The position numbers and the translations under genes are program-made. From NCBI RefSeq assembly GCF_010092425.1, contig NZ_CP048030.1, positions 1,685,501-1,749,500 on the forward strand: 64,000 nt of DNA, read 5' to 3'. Shown here piece by piece: positions 36,024-45,781 of the stretch (the first letter of the stretch is position 1; every line of letters starts with the position of its first letter). The DNA is from Sinimarinibacterium sp. NLF-5-8 (GTDB taxonomy: Bacteria > Pseudomonadota > Gammaproteobacteria > Nevskiales > Nevskiaceae). The notes below the pieces were generated by a model. The model was not told the DNA's origin. It ran no database searches and saw only the letters and a program-made list of their open reading frames with translations.

Positions 36024-36935
36024 TCACCCCCGCAGCCAGCGGCGCGGCGCCAGCTCACTGGAACCCACCGCCTCGGCCAATCCCAGCAATTGCCCTGCTT
36101 CGTCGAGCACCGCAATCCGGCCACGATCCACCGGCAACGGAACAGACACCTGCCGCCCTTGCGCCAGTTGTGCCGCCAAAGCCACATCGACCCGCACTTG
36201 CGGCCAATTCCGCACGCCTTCGACCGGTGCCAGCAGTTGCGCATCAACAGCCGCCTGCCCGCCTTCACGCGCCAACTGATCGAGCCACTCCAGCGTCACC
36301 AGCGGCCTGTCCTCAAAAGGCATTACCGCAGTGCGCCGCAGTGCACTCAGCGAAGCACAGCTACCGGCCAGACGCGCCAAATCTTCAGCCAGCGTGCGGA
36401 TATAGGTTCCCTTGGAGCAGCGCACCCACAGGCGCGCGGTATCCTCGGTGAGCCTTACCACACGCAAACTGTCGATCCTGACTTGCCGCGCCTTGCGTTC
36501 AACTTCCACGCCCTGGCGCGCCAGGGCATACAACGGCTGCCCCCGATGCTTGAGCGCCGAGTACATCGGCGGCACTTGCTCGATTTCACCGCATAGCCTC
36601 GTCGCTGCAACCTGCAACGCCGCATCCCCTGGCGGCGCGCAGGTGTTGATCACCTCGCCTTCGGCGTCGCCGGTACTGGTTTGCACTCCCAGCCGCAAAT
36701 CTGCGCAGTATTGCTTATCGGCTTCCAGCAGATGCCCTGACAATTTGGTCGCCTCACCCAGGCAGATGGGCAAAACGCCGGTTGCCAACGGATCGAGGCT
36801 GCCGGTATGCCCGGCCTTGTCCGCCTGATACAGATGCTTGACCCGTTGCAATGCCGCGTTGGAACTCAATCCCAGCGGCTTGTCCAGCAGCAAAATTCCG
36901 CTGACCGCGCGGCGCAGGCGGCGAGGCTTACTCAT
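36024..36935 (-). CDS. truB: tRNA pseudouridine(55) synthase
   Basis: A 303-residue enzyme making pseudouridine 55 in the T-loop of tRNA. Family motif GHTGSLDPLATGVLP contains the catalytic Asp (D48); YSALKHRGQPLYALAR and SKGTYIRTLAEDL are also present, plus a C-terminal PUA-like region. ATG 36935 overlaps the end of rbfA by 8 bases; an upstream frame of 39 residues has no family support. Part of rimP-nusA-infB-rbfA-truB. Confidence 0.97.
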   Translation of the reverse strand: MSKPRRLRRAVSGILLLDKPLGLSSNAALQRVKHLYQADKAGHTGSLDPLATGVLPICLGEATKLSGHLLEADKQYCADLRLGVQTSTGDAEGEVINTCAPPGDAALQVAATRLCGEIEQVPPMYSALKHRGQPLYALARQGVEVERKARQVRIDSLRVVRLTEDTARLWVRCSKGTYIRTLAEDLARLAGSCASLSALRRTAVMPFEDRPLVTLEWLDQLAREGGQAAVDAQLLAPVEGVRNWPQVRVDVALAAQLAQGRQVSVPLPVDRGRIAVLDEAGQLLGLAEAVGSSELAPRRWLRG

Positions 36936-37338
36936 CCACAGTTTTTGTGTCATCCACAGCGTCAGCCTGAGGATGGTCGGCATCTTCCCGTAGCGCCTGC
37001 TGCAACAGCGCACTGACACGATCGGCCTGCCTGAGAGCCACATCCGCAGCAAAGCGCAGTTCGGGAATCCGCCGAAGACTCAAGCGGCGCGACAGCTCGG
37101 TACGCAGGCGTCCGGCGGCATGGTTGAGCACCTTGACGGCGTCGGCCAGCGTCTGATCGTCATCGAGCGAGCTGACCAGCACGCGCGCGTTGCGAAGATC
37201 CGGCGACACATCAACGGCCGTCAAAGTGACACCGCCGATGCGCGGATCAGCCAACTGCCCACGCAGCAACATCGCCAACTCGGCATGCAGCTGCGCGCCG
37301 ACACGCAGCTTGCGTGGATAATCTCGCTTACTGTTCAA
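36928..37338 (-). CDS. rbfA: 30S ribosome-binding factor A
   Basis: A 136-residue KH-type factor for 16S rRNA 5'-end maturation and cold adaptation. The family core is ITLTAVDVSPDLRNARVLVS-like (VTLTAVDVSPDLRNARV), then LRTELSRRLSLRRIPELRF. The acidic C-terminal tail (EDADHPQADAVDDTKTVDE) is typical. It lies 18 bases after infB and overlaps truB by 8 bases. Confidence 0.95.
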   Translation of the reverse strand: MNSKRDYPRKLRVGAQLHAELAMLLRGQLADPRIGGVTLTAVDVSPDLRNARVLVSSLDDDQTLADAVKVLNHAAGRLRTELSRRLSLRRIPELRFAADVALRQADRVSALLQQALREDADHPQADAVDDTKTVDE

Positions 37339-37356
37339 AGGGCATTCACGTCCGAT

Positions 37357-40023
37357 TTAAGCCTGCGCCTGTGAAACCGTGCGCTGAACCTGGATACGCT
37401 GGAAGCATTCGATCTGATCGCCTGCCTTGACGTCGTTGTAATCCTTGACGCCAATACCGCATTCGGTACCCGCCTCGACTTTCTGCACATCGTCCTTGAA
37501 GCGGCGCAGTGACTCCAGCACGCCTTCGTAGACAACGGTCTGGTTGCGCAGCACGCGAATCGGCAGGTTTTTCTGCACCGACCCTTCCAGCACCAGGCAA
37601 CCGGCGATATTGCCGAGCTTGGAGCTGCGGAAAACATCGCGTACCTGGGCGATTCCGACGATCTGCTCGCGGGTTTCGGTGCCCAGCAGTCCGGATACGG
37701 CATCACGCACATCATCCAGCAGGTCGTAGATGATGGAGTAGTAGCGCACATCCACGCCGGTATCCTGGATGCGCTTGCGCGCACCTGCATCCGCGCGCAC
37801 GTTGAACCCAACGATGGTGGCCTTGGAGGCCAGCGCCAGATCCACATCGGATTCGCTGATGCCGCCCACGCCGGACGACAGCACATTGACGCGCACTTCT
37901 TCGCTGGGAATGCGCTTGAGCGCATCAACAATCGCTTCGGCAGAGCCCTGAACGTCGGACTTGACCATCAGGTTGAGCTGCTTGACTTCGCCCTCGCCCA
38001 TTTGCGCAAAAACCTGATCCATGCGCAGTGCCTGCGACTGCGCCAGCTTTTGCTCACGCTGTTTCTGCTCGCGCAGTTCGGCCAGTTCACGCGCGCTACG
38101 CTCATCGGCCACCACCACGACATCATCTCCGGCATCGGGAACGCCCGACAATCCGAGGATCTGCACAGGGATAGACGGCCCCGCCTGCTTCACCGGCTTG
38201 CCGTTTTCATCAAACATCGCACGCACACGACCAAAGTGTGGCCCCGACAACACCACGTCACCCTGTTTGAGCGTCCCCGCGCGCACCAGCACCGTCGCCA
38301 CCGGGCCACGTCCCTTCTCCAGAGACGCTTCGAGGATCACACCGCGCGCCAGGCTTTCCACCGGCGCGGTCAGCTCCAGCATTTCAGATTGCACCAGAAT
38401 GGCATCAAGCAGGGCATCAATGCCTTCGCCGCTGTGTGCCGAAACGCCGACACATTGAATATCACCGCCCCAATCCTCGGGGATGACATCCTCTTTGCTC
38501 AGCGCCGTCTTGACCTTGTCGATATCTGCCGTTGGCTTGTCGATCTTGGTGATCGCCACCACGATCGGCGCCCCTGCTGCGCGCGCGTGCTGGATGGCCT
38601 CACGCGTCTGCGGCATCACACCGTCATCAGACGCCACCACCAGCACCACCACATCGGTGGTCTGCGCGCCGCGCGCGCGCATTCGCGTGAATGCCGCGTG
38701 ACCTGGGGTATCCAGAAACGTCACGATGCCGCGCGAGGTTTCAACATGGTACGCACCAATATGCTGGGTAATACCGCCCGCTTCGCCGATCGCGACACGG
38801 GTTTTGCGAATGTGGTCGAGCAGCGAGGTCTTGCCGTGATCGACATGCCCCATGATCGTGACAACCGGCGGCCGCGGCTCGGTTTCCACCTCACTCTGGT
38901 CGCCCGTCACCGCCAGCTCCAGACGGTCTTCGGTATCGCTGGCACTGACGGCCCGACCGGTATGCCCCAGCTCCTCAACCATCAGCATCGCCGTATCCTG
39001 ATCGAGCGTCTGGTTGATCGTGGCCATGACGCCATTTTTCATCATGACCTTGATCAGTTCGGTCGCCTTGATCGCCATACGGTTGGCCAATTCGCCCACT
39101 GTAATGGCTTCAGGCACCTCGACTTCGCGCACGATCGGCGCCACCGGTTTTTCAAACATGTGGGTGTTCTCCACCCGCACGCGCCCCGAGGGCTTCTTGC
39201 CTTTCTTGTCACGGCGACCACCCTTGCCCTCGGCGAGGTGCAACTCGGTCCGCTCCTTGCCGCGACGGTCAGAGCCGCGCTTGTTGGCCGACGGTGCAGG
39301 CGCCGCCGCCGTAGTCGTCGCAGGTGTCGCCGCTGGCTTGCTGCGAACCGGCGCAGCAGACGCAACCGGCTTGGGCGCAGCCGCCATCGCCTTGGCCGCC
39401 GCTGCTGCACGGCGAATATTTTCCGTGGCGCGCTCACGCGCCTGCTCGGCTTCCCAGCGAGAGCGGTACAACTGATCGGTGCGCAGCAGCCGCTCGTGCT
39501 CTTCTTTGGCTTTGCGTTCGGTTTCGGCAACCTCGGCAGCCTTGCGCTGCACCTCGGCTTCGCGCGCGCGCTGCTCGGCTTCTTCTTTTTGCCGCAGTGC
39601 TTCAGCTTCGGCTTCCAGACGTGTCGCCGCTTCGCGTTCGGCAACCACGCGCGCGGCCGCCTCTTCGATCTGGCGCTGTGCGTCCTCGTCCATCGTCGGC
39701 ACGGCTTCGCCACCATCGCGTTTGAGGATCGTGCGTTTCTTGCGCACTTCAATGCTCACCGTCTTGCTCGGCGCACCGCGCGCGCCACTGAGCTTGATCT
39801 CCGATGTTTCACGGCGACGCAATGTGATCTTGCGCGGTTGTGCGGACGCCCCGGCACCATGTGCCTTGTCACGCAAAAAGTTGAGCAAGGCAACCTTATC
39901 TTCGGCGGACACCGTCGATGTCGCCTCAGACGCGATCACACCCGCACTGCGCAGCTGTTCCAGCAGCTCACCCACTGGACGACCGAGTTCTTTTGCAAAT
40001 TCCTGTACGGTAACCGTCGACAT
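37357..40023 (-). CDS. infB: Translation initiation factor IF-2
   Basis: An 888-residue initiation GTPase that recruits fMet-tRNA to the 30S subunit. It has an N-terminal IF2N domain ([20 protein letters not shown]), a long charged Ala/Glu/Arg-rich and Ala/Pro-rich linker (about 90-300), a G domain with G1 [13 protein letters not shown]3 DTPGHAAF and G4 TKIDK, then domains II-IV. Only one IF2N copy is obvious. Normal position between nusA and rbfA. Confidence 0.98.
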   Translation of the reverse strand: MSTVTVQEFAKELGRPVGELLEQLRSAGVIASEATSTVSAEDKVALLNFLRDKAHGAGASAQPRKITLRRRETSEIKLSGARGAPSKTVSIEVRKKRTILKRDGGEAVPTMDEDAQRQIEEAAARVVAEREAATRLEAEAEALRQKEEAEQRAREAEVQRKAAEVAETERKAKEEHERLLRTDQLYRSRWEAEQARERATENIRRAAAAAKAMAAAPKPVASAAPVRSKPAATPATTTAAAPAPSANKRGSDRRGKERTELHLAEGKGGRRDKKGKKPSGRVRVENTHMFEKPVAPIVREVEVPEAITVGELANRMAIKATELIKVMMKNGVMATINQTLDQDTAMLMVEELGHTGRAVSASDTEDRLELAVTGDQSEVETEPRPPVVTIMGHVDHGKTSLLDHIRKTRVAIGEAGGITQHIGAYHVETSRGIVTFLDTPGHAAFTRMRARGAQTTDVVVLVVASDDGVMPQTREAIQHARAAGAPIVVAITKIDKPTADIDKVKTALSKEDVIPEDWGGDIQCVGVSAHSGEGIDALLDAILVQSEMLELTAPVESLARGVILEASLEKGRGPVATVLVRAGTLKQGDVVLSGPHFGRVRAMFDENGKPVKQAGPSIPVQILGLSGVPDAGDDVVVVADERSARELAELREQKQREQKLAQSQALRMDQVFAQMGEGEVKQLNLMVKSDVQGSAEAIVDALKRIPSEEVRVNVLSSGVGGISESDVDLALASKATIVGFNVRADAGARKRIQDTGVDVRYYSIIYDLLDDVRDAVSGLLGTETREQIVGIAQVRDVFRSSKLGNIAGCLVLEGSVQKNLPIRVLRNQTVVYEGVLESLRRFKDDVQKVEAGTECGIGVKDYNDVKAGDQIECFQRIQVQRTVSQAQA

Positions 40024-40062
40024 TTACGTTTCCTTCCCGAGCAATGCTCTAACCTCGCCCGA

Positions 40063-41553
40063 TCAGGCGTATGCCTTGGCGCGTGCCGCCATAATGAGAC
40101 CAGAAGCACGCTCTTCAGATAAATCAGGGAGCAGCTCCAGCAATTCATCGGTTGCCAGATCAGCCAACGCCGTGCAGTCACTGATGCCTGCCGCCGCCAA
40201 CTGAAAACCGATGTCTTCATCCATTCCTTCCACTGCCAGCAGTTCAGCCGAAGGCTTGTTGCTGGCACGTTGCTCGGCCTTGGCAATGGCCTTGGTCAGC
40301 AGAACGTCGCGCGCGCGATGGCGCAATTCTTCGACGATATCCTCGTCAAACTCCTCGATCTTGAGCAGTTCCTGCTCCGGTACATAGGCGATTTCCTCAA
40401 GGGAGCTGAAACCTTCCTGCACCAGGATGTGCGCAACATCAATATCGACATCCAGCGCATCCATAAAGCTTTTAAGGACCGATTGGTTTTCTTCTTCTTT
40501 TTTAGCTTCTGCATCTGCCGAGGTCATGACGTTCAGCGTCCAGCCGGTCAATTCCGAGGCCAGACGCACGTTCTGTCCGCCACGACCAATTGCCTGGGCC
40601 AGCTTTTCTTCGGTGACGCCAATTGTCATCGAGTGCGATTCTTCGTCAACGATGATGGTTTCGACCTCGGCCGGTGCCATCGCATTGATGACAAACTGCG
40701 CGATGTTTTCATCCCACGGCACGATATCGACGCGCTCGCCGGCAAGCTCGTTGGAAACGCTCTGCACCCGCGAGCCGCGCATCCCCACACAAGCGCCCAC
40801 CGGATCAATCCGCTTGTCCTTGGCCTGCACCGCAATCTTGGCGCGCAGCCCCGGATCGCGTGCCGCCCCTTTGAGCTCGATCAGGCCCTGTGCGATTTCA
40901 GGCACCTCGATCTTGAACAGCTCCAGCAGATATTCAGGCGCGGTGCGCGAAAGAAAAATCTGCGGCCCCCGCACCTGCGGGCTGACTTCATACAGATAAC
41001 CGCGAATCCGGTCATTCGGGCGTACCGGCTCGCGCGGAATCAAGTGATCACGCGGCACGATGGCCTCGATATTGTTGCCAAGATCAACAATCACACTGCC
41101 ACGCTCCAGGCGCTTGACCTGGCCGGTGATCAACTCGCCGACACGATCCCGAAACGCCTCGACCACCTGCGCGCGCTCAGCCTCGCGGACTTTCTGCACA
41201 ATGACCTGCTTGGCCTTTTGCGCACCAATACGGCCAAAATCGACCGAATCGACTTTATGTTCGATCACATCGCCGGGTTGTGCATCCGATTTTTGCTTCT
41301 GCGCATAAGACAGCTTGATCTGGCGCTCAGGGAACTCGAAGTCCTCGCTGTCATCCTCCAGCACCGTCCAGCGCTGAAAGGTTTCGTACTCGCCGGTTGC
41401 CCGATCGATCGACACCCGCAAATCAGCCTCATCGCCGTACTGCTCTTTGCCGGCGGAAGCCAGCGCCGCCTCAAGCGCGCGAAAAATCAGCTCCTGCTCG
41501 ACCCCCTTTTCATTGGAGACCACGTCCACCATCAACAGGATGTTCTTGTTCAT
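40063..41553 (-). CDS. nusA: Transcription termination/antitermination protein NusA
   Basis: A 496-residue RNA polymerase factor: N-terminal domain (1-130), S1 (about 135-200, ITGQVKRLERGSVIVDLGNN), KH1 and KH2 (KDKRIDPVGACVGMRGSRVQ), and two C-terminal acidic repeats ending SEERASGLIMAARAKAYA, the long gammaproteobacterial form. ATG 41553 (MNKNILLMVDVVSNEKG) is chosen over a GTG two codons earlier. It lies 6 bases after rimP and 39 before infB. Confidence 0.97.
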   Translation of the reverse strand: MNKNILLMVDVVSNEKGVEQELIFRALEAALASAGKEQYGDEADLRVSIDRATGEYETFQRWTVLEDDSEDFEFPERQIKLSYAQKQKSDAQPGDVIEHKVDSVDFGRIGAQKAKQVIVQKVREAERAQVVEAFRDRVGELITGQVKRLERGSVIVDLGNNIEAIVPRDHLIPREPVRPNDRIRGYLYEVSPQVRGPQIFLSRTAPEYLLELFKIEVPEIAQGLIELKGAARDPGLRAKIAVQAKDKRIDPVGACVGMRGSRVQSVSNELAGERVDIVPWDENIAQFVINAMAPAEVETIIVDEESHSMTIGVTEEKLAQAIGRGGQNVRLASELTGWTLNVMTSADAEAKKEEENQSVLKSFMDALDVDIDVAHILVQEGFSSLEEIAYVPEQELLKIEEFDEDIVEELRHRARDVLLTKAIAKAEQRASNKPSAELLAVEGMDEDIGFQLAAAGISDCTALADLATDELLELLPDLSEERASGLIMAARAKAYA

Positions 41554-41559
41554 GATCAC

Positions 41560-42024
41560 CTATTCCCGATCGTATTCCGGCACTAAACGCGCGCGTTCCA
41601 TGTCTGCAAAAGGCAGCACCACACTGCCATCCTGGGTTTCCAGCGTTACCGACTGTCCATCTGCCTGACGAATCCAGCCAATGAAACGCCGACGCCCATT
41701 CAGCGGCGCAAGCAGCTGAATACGCGCCTGTTCATCAATAAAGCGTTGAAAATGCTCAGGTTTGACCAAGGGCCGGTCAAGCCCCGGCGACGAAATTTCC
41801 AGCCGATACTGGATGCTGATGGGGTCTTCCACATCGAGCTGTGCCGCCACTTCACGGCTCACACGCTCACAATCATCCACGGTGATCCCGTCGGCATGGT
41901 CGATATACAACCGCAACAAGCCATGCTTGCTGCTCGGCGCAAACTCAAGCAACACCAGCTCATATCCCATGGCTTCCACCACGGGCTCCAACATCTGCTG
42001 TAATCGCTCGCGCAGTACCGTCAT
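41560..42024 (-). CDS. rimP: Ribosome maturation factor RimP
   Basis: A 154-residue factor for 30S assembly, with the N-terminal domain LEPVVEAMGYELVLLEF, then LRLYIDHADGITVDDC and EISSPGLDRPL, and a C-terminal SH3-like domain. ATG 42024 is the family start. AGGAGG lies 15 bases upstream, a little far, with a closer GAG. A terminator lies between tRNA-fMet and this gene, so expression depends on readthrough or a nearby start. Confidence 0.95.
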   Translation of the reverse strand: MTVLRERLQQMLEPVVEAMGYELVLLEFAPSSKHGLLRLYIDHADGITVDDCERVSREVAAQLDVEDPISIQYRLEISSPGLDRPLVKPEHFQRFIDEQARIQLLAPLNGRRRFIGWIRQADGQSVTLETQDGSVVLPFADMERARLVPEYDRE

Positions 42025-42059
42025 ATGTATATCTCGTCGCCTCCTGATACTGCGCCAAC

Positions 42060-42083
42060 AAAAAAGCCCCACAAAGGGGGCTC
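42060..42083 (-). terminator. Terminator between tRNA-fMet and rimP
   Basis: On the minus strand AGCCCC-CTTTGT-GGGGCT followed by TTTTT, 14 bases past the tRNA 3' end. In E. coli a similar terminator lets only part of the metY transcripts continue into rimP-nusA-infB. Confidence 0.85.
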
Positions 42084-42096
42084 TCCAAGCCTTGAT

Positions 42097-42173
<77 letters not shown>

Positions 42174-42187
42174 CCAGACAGACGCGC

Positions 42188-42216
42188 ATTATATGGAGCC
42201 CCCTCTGATACCGCAA
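42188..42216 (-). promoter_or_regulatory. Promoter for tRNA-fMet and the rimP-nusA-infB operon
   Basis: On the minus strand TTGCGG (42211-42216), a 17-base spacer and TATAAT (42188-42193), followed by a GC-rich discriminator (GCGCGTC), typical of stringently controlled stable-RNA promoters. Confidence 0.75.
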
Positions 42217-42479
42217 GAGCCACTCACCATAAATAACATAAGTAGTTGTTTGTTAAAACTTTTACATGAAATCACAAACAACCTGATATCCACCCTGCAA
42301 TCACCCTCAACCCCGTTGTCATGGGATATTCAAAGCGCTGCGTTCACCGTGATTCAAACCACGGCGATTCAAATCATCACCGGGCCGACGCAAGCCACTG
42401 GGATCGCGTCGCCCCATCGGCAGCCCGAATGCTGCGGCGCCCCCGACAATCCTGGCGAGGGCGCGCGCGCCATAATCCA
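42217..42479. other. Intergenic spacer with AT-rich inverted repeat
   Basis: No gene is seen. An AT-rich block (about 42225-42290) contains a perfect inverted repeat GTTGTTTGT (42245-42253) / ACAAACAAC (42274-42282). Its base composition differs from its neighbours. No U-tract follows, so a terminator for the adhesin gene is not evident. Confidence 0.5.
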
Positions 42480-45400
42480 TCAAGCATTGATCTGAACCGT
42501 GCTCAAAATCTGCAATGTCACGGTTTGCAAGGGATCATCGACGGCTGTACCGGTATAAACCACATGGCTTCCAACCGGATCATCGGCGTCCCACGTCCAC
42601 CCTTCTCCATCCAACAAGCGAACCACGTCGTCACCTGCGCCATCAATGGTCAGCGTACCGCCGTTGCCCACAATGCCAAACACGTCTTCTGCGGTAAGGG
42701 CATCGATGGTATCGGCGCCATTGGCGGACAGGTCGATCTTGCTGATGCCGCTGCCGGTCAACAAGGCTTGCAGCTCGTCGCCGCTGAAGCTGTCACCGCC
42801 CTTTGTGGTGGCAGTGTCGGTGGGAGTGTCGGTGACGGTTGCGCCGGTGACGTTCAACGCCAGACCGCCCGCAGAACTCACCCACTGACCTGAGCCATCC
42901 TGCTGCCACACACCAAAGTCGTGACTGAGCAGGTTGTTGAGCTGCACGGTGTCAGCGCCATCGCCCTGGATGGTGAGCGTACCGCGCGCATCGGTGATCG
43001 CAGCCACGTCGTCAAGGCCCAGGTTGTGGATCTGGTTTTCACCCGCAATGCCCAAGTCCAGGGTTTCGACGTTTTTGAGGTTGGCCGCCAGATCAGCGCC
43101 AGAAACATCTTCACCAAAGCGCAGTTGAATGGTGTCATCCCCACCCAAGGCGTTGATCGGCTGGCCGGTGTAGAGCAGCGTATCGCTGCCGCTGGTGGCC
43201 AGCTGCGCGCTGCTGTTGACCGTGGCAAAGCCCCCAACCGGCGCAGACTGGCCGCCGCCGCTCTCTACCGTGAAGGCTTCAACCCGGATTTGCACACCGG
43301 CAGCGCCGTCTTGATCCACCAGCGCATCGCGCGCTTGCATAAAGCCCAACTGATCCAATTCAGCCTGGCTCAGGCCGCTGATGGTGTAAGAGCCGCCGCC
43401 GTGATCGACAACGCGCGAAGTACCGCTGATCAAGGTTGTGCCGAGATACAGTGCGGCATGTTCGCCCAGACCGCTGAGGGTGAGCGTGGTGGTTTCGGTG
43501 CTGCTGTCGGTGGCGCTGGCTTGCACCGGATCGACCATGGTGGCGTTGAGGTTCAAGCGGATGATCTGGTTTTCACGGCCAAAGCTGGGGGTGGCATTGA
43601 GCGTGACACCATCGGCAACCGGGGCGATGGTCACATCGGCGAGTTGCGCAGTGTCCACGCGCTTTTCATCCAGCGTTGTTTCACCCGACTCCACGATCAC
43701 TTGCAGATCGCTGAGGGTGCCGCTCCAGTGCGCAGGCGGCAGGATGCCAATGTATGCGGGCAGCGAGCCATTGGAATCGGAAATGATCCAGGTATTGGTG
43801 CTGCCATCACCACCGGCGTTGTTGCTTTGCTCCGCCTGGGTCGCAGCCTGCGCGGTTGCGCCGGTAAACACCAAAAAGCCCACAGGCAGGTTGCTCAACA
43901 AGATGGCGCTGATGCTTTCAGAGCCGTCGTTGTCGTTGAGTGACACGGTGAGGCCGGTGATTTCGGTCAGCCCGGCATTCCCAGCCACGCGGGTTTCAGA
44001 ACCCAAACTGGGCTGCGTCTGAATCAGCACGCCGTCATTGCTGATCTGTACCGCAATCTCGGTCTGACCGTGACTGGTGACCAGATTGTCGGCGTTTTCT
44101 TCCTGATGCTGCGCCCAGCTGTCAATCACAAAACGGCCTATAGGGAAGGCTTGCGGCTGGCCGTTGTCGTCTGGTGGCGTATAGCCGAGTTTGAGCTGCT
44201 CACCCATCTGCACGCCTTGCACAGCGTAATAAGTGCCTGCAGGAACGCCCGGAACCTCGCCATCAGCCAAGGTGACGGCGCTGACGGTATGACCTGCCGC
44301 GACCAGGGTGCCGCCTGCCAGCGCACTGACGCTGTTGCCGTCGTCATCCTTGAAGGCAACGGTCAAGTACACGGTTCCGCCCGTGTTGAACACATCCTGG
44401 GTATCGACGATGTGGCCATAAATGCCATCAAAATCACGGTTCACCGCCGGGTTTTCGTTATGCACGCGCAAACTGGGGACATCGGTATCGACCGTGTACG
44501 GACGCCCGGCTTCTGCGGTAGTGCTATTCCCCGCTGAATCTTGAGTGGTAACGCTGGCGTGCAGGTTTTGATCATTCGCCAGCACACTGCCGGGAATCTG
44601 CACCTGCCAGTTGCCATCGGCATCCACCGTGGTGGTGAAGGTTTGCCCACCCACGCTGACGGTGACGCGATCGCCAGGGCGCACATCGCCGCCGGTGCTG
44701 CCGGTCACGGTCACATTGCCACCGGCCTCGGCCATGCTGATGAGATCGTCGCCGGTGATCGGATCGATGCTGATGCGGGCTTGTGGCGGCAGGGGGTCCA
44801 CCTCGATGCTGTCGCTGTCACCGCTGCCGTGTTGACCGCGCGAATCGGTGTAGCGGCCATCGTCCACAGTCACCGTCACGGTGCCTTCAAAGTTGGCATC
44901 CGGGATCAAATCGGCAATCCAGCGACTCGGATCATTGGGATCGGGGCGCAGATTTTCGATGCGCCCGTTTTCAACAACCACATCACTGCCATCAAAGCCC
45001 TGCGGCGGACGGCTGAACTGAAACTCAACCGTGCCATCCGCGCCGATGGTGATCGTCAGCGTTGGCGGCGACTGCGGTGCGGGGGCGTTATTGCCGTCTT
45101 CACCAGCAGACGGCGGACGCGGCCGCCCTTCATCCGGGCGCTGCTGCTCATCGGGGCGCAGGGTTTCATCCGGACGCGGCAACACGCTGCCGCCACTGCC
45201 ATTGCCGCCACCCTGCCCGCCATTGACGCCGCCGGGACGCAAAATCATGGAAGTCAAATCGCCGCGCGGCGCAAGACCCGATTCATCCCGATCCGGCAGC
45301 AGCATGCTCAGCGGACGGATCAGCTCGCGCACGCGCGCCAACGTCAGCGGCGTGATGCCATCGGCCTCGACGATTTCCTGGACACGCACCAGCTCAACAA

Positions 45401-45734
45401 AGTTGTAGCCCTCGCCATCAAGGCTCAGCACGGGCGCCTGCGCCTCGGCATCCGCGGAGGCCGGCGTGGAACGCAGCTCCGGCATCCCTTCAGGATTGAC
45501 CGCACCGAGCGTCATGTTCAGAGCTTGCGGTTCGAGCACGCGCGCGCCGTCAATCACCACTTCACGCGCATCGCCAAAATCCAAGACGATCTTGGCGCTA
45601 TCTGCGGTGATCAAAACCTCATTGGCCATGAGTGAATCGCCGACCTTGAGCGCGCGCAGCGACCCATCAGGTTGACGCGCCCACGCTTGGCCGCTGAGGT
45701 TCACAACTGTCGCAATTACGGTTTGATTAGCCAT
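42480..45734 (-). CDS. LapA-like biofilm adhesin with N-terminal retention module
   Basis: A 1084-residue secreted protein. Residues 1-110 match the LapA-type retention module (ATVVNLSGQAWARQPDGSLR, LITADSAKIVLDFGDAREVV, DGARVLEPQALN). A Gly/Pro/Arg-rich stretch (about 165-220) follows, then several Ig-like domains (PYTVDTDVPSLRVHNENP, SALAGGTLVAAGHTVSAV) and two C-terminal units of about 80 residues with degenerate RTX-like GGDDTIQL/DGAGDDVVRL. A full GGxGxDxx repeat array is not present. No Ala-Ala pair, the usual LapG cut site, is seen in the first 200 residues. It is the last gene of the secretion operon upstream. ATG 45734 is used; a GTG 4 codons earlier is possible. LapD/LapG are not in the window. 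Confidence 0.82.
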   Translation of the reverse strand: MANQTVIATVVNLSGQAWARQPDGSLRALKVGDSLMANEVLITADSAKIVLDFGDAREVVIDGARVLEPQALNMTLGAVNPEGMPELRSTPASADAEAQAPVLSLDGEGYNFVELVRVQEIVEADGITPLTLARVRELIRPLSMLLPDRDESGLAPRGDLTSMILRPGGVNGGQGGGNGSGGSVLPRPDETLRPDEQQRPDEGRPRPPSAGEDGNNAPAPQSPPTLTITIGADGTVEFQFSRPPQGFDGSDVVVENGRIENLRPDPNDPSRWIADLIPDANFEGTVTVTVDDGRYTDSRGQHGSGDSDSIEVDPLPPQARISIDPITGDDLISMAEAGGNVTVTGSTGGDVRPGDRVTVSVGGQTFTTTVDADGNWQVQIPGSVLANDQNLHASVTTQDSAGNSTTAEAGRPYTVDTDVPSLRVHNENPAVNRDFDGIYGHIVDTQDVFNTGGTVYLTVAFKDDDGNSVSALAGGTLVAAGHTVSAVTLADGEVPGVPAGTYYAVQGVQMGEQLKLGYTPPDDNGQPQAFPIGRFVIDSWAQHQEENADNLVTSHGQTEIAVQISNDGVLIQTQPSLGSETRVAGNAGLTEITGLTVSLNDNDGSESISAILLSNLPVGFLVFTGATAQAATQAEQSNNAGGDGSTNTWIISDSNGSLPAYIGILPPAHWSGTLSDLQVIVESGETTLDEKRVDTAQLADVTIAPVADGVTLNATPSFGRENQIIRLNLNATMVDPVQASATDSSTETTTLTLSGLGEHAALYLGTTLISGTSRVVDHGGGSYTISGLSQAELDQLGFMQARDALVDQDGAAGVQIRVEAFTVESGGGQSAPVGGFATVNSSAQLATSGSDTLLYTGQPINALGGDDTIQLRFGEDVSGADLAANLKNVETLDLGIAGENQIHNLGLDDVAAITDARGTLTIQGDGADTVQLNNLLSHDFGVWQQDGSGQWVSSAGGLALNVTGATVTDTPTDTATTKGGDSFSGDELQALLTGSGISKIDLSANGADTIDALTAEDVFGIVGNGGTLTIDGAGDDVVRLLDGEGWTWDADDPVGSHVVYTGTAVDDPLQTVTLQILSTVQINA

Positions 45735-45781
45735 GGCAAAGCTCACAAATCAAGTGTCAGCACAACTGACAAAAATAAAAA

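Noticed and set aside
38002-40122. Long plus-strand frame opposite infB
   Set aside because: Antisense shadow of infB with Arg/His-rich translation.
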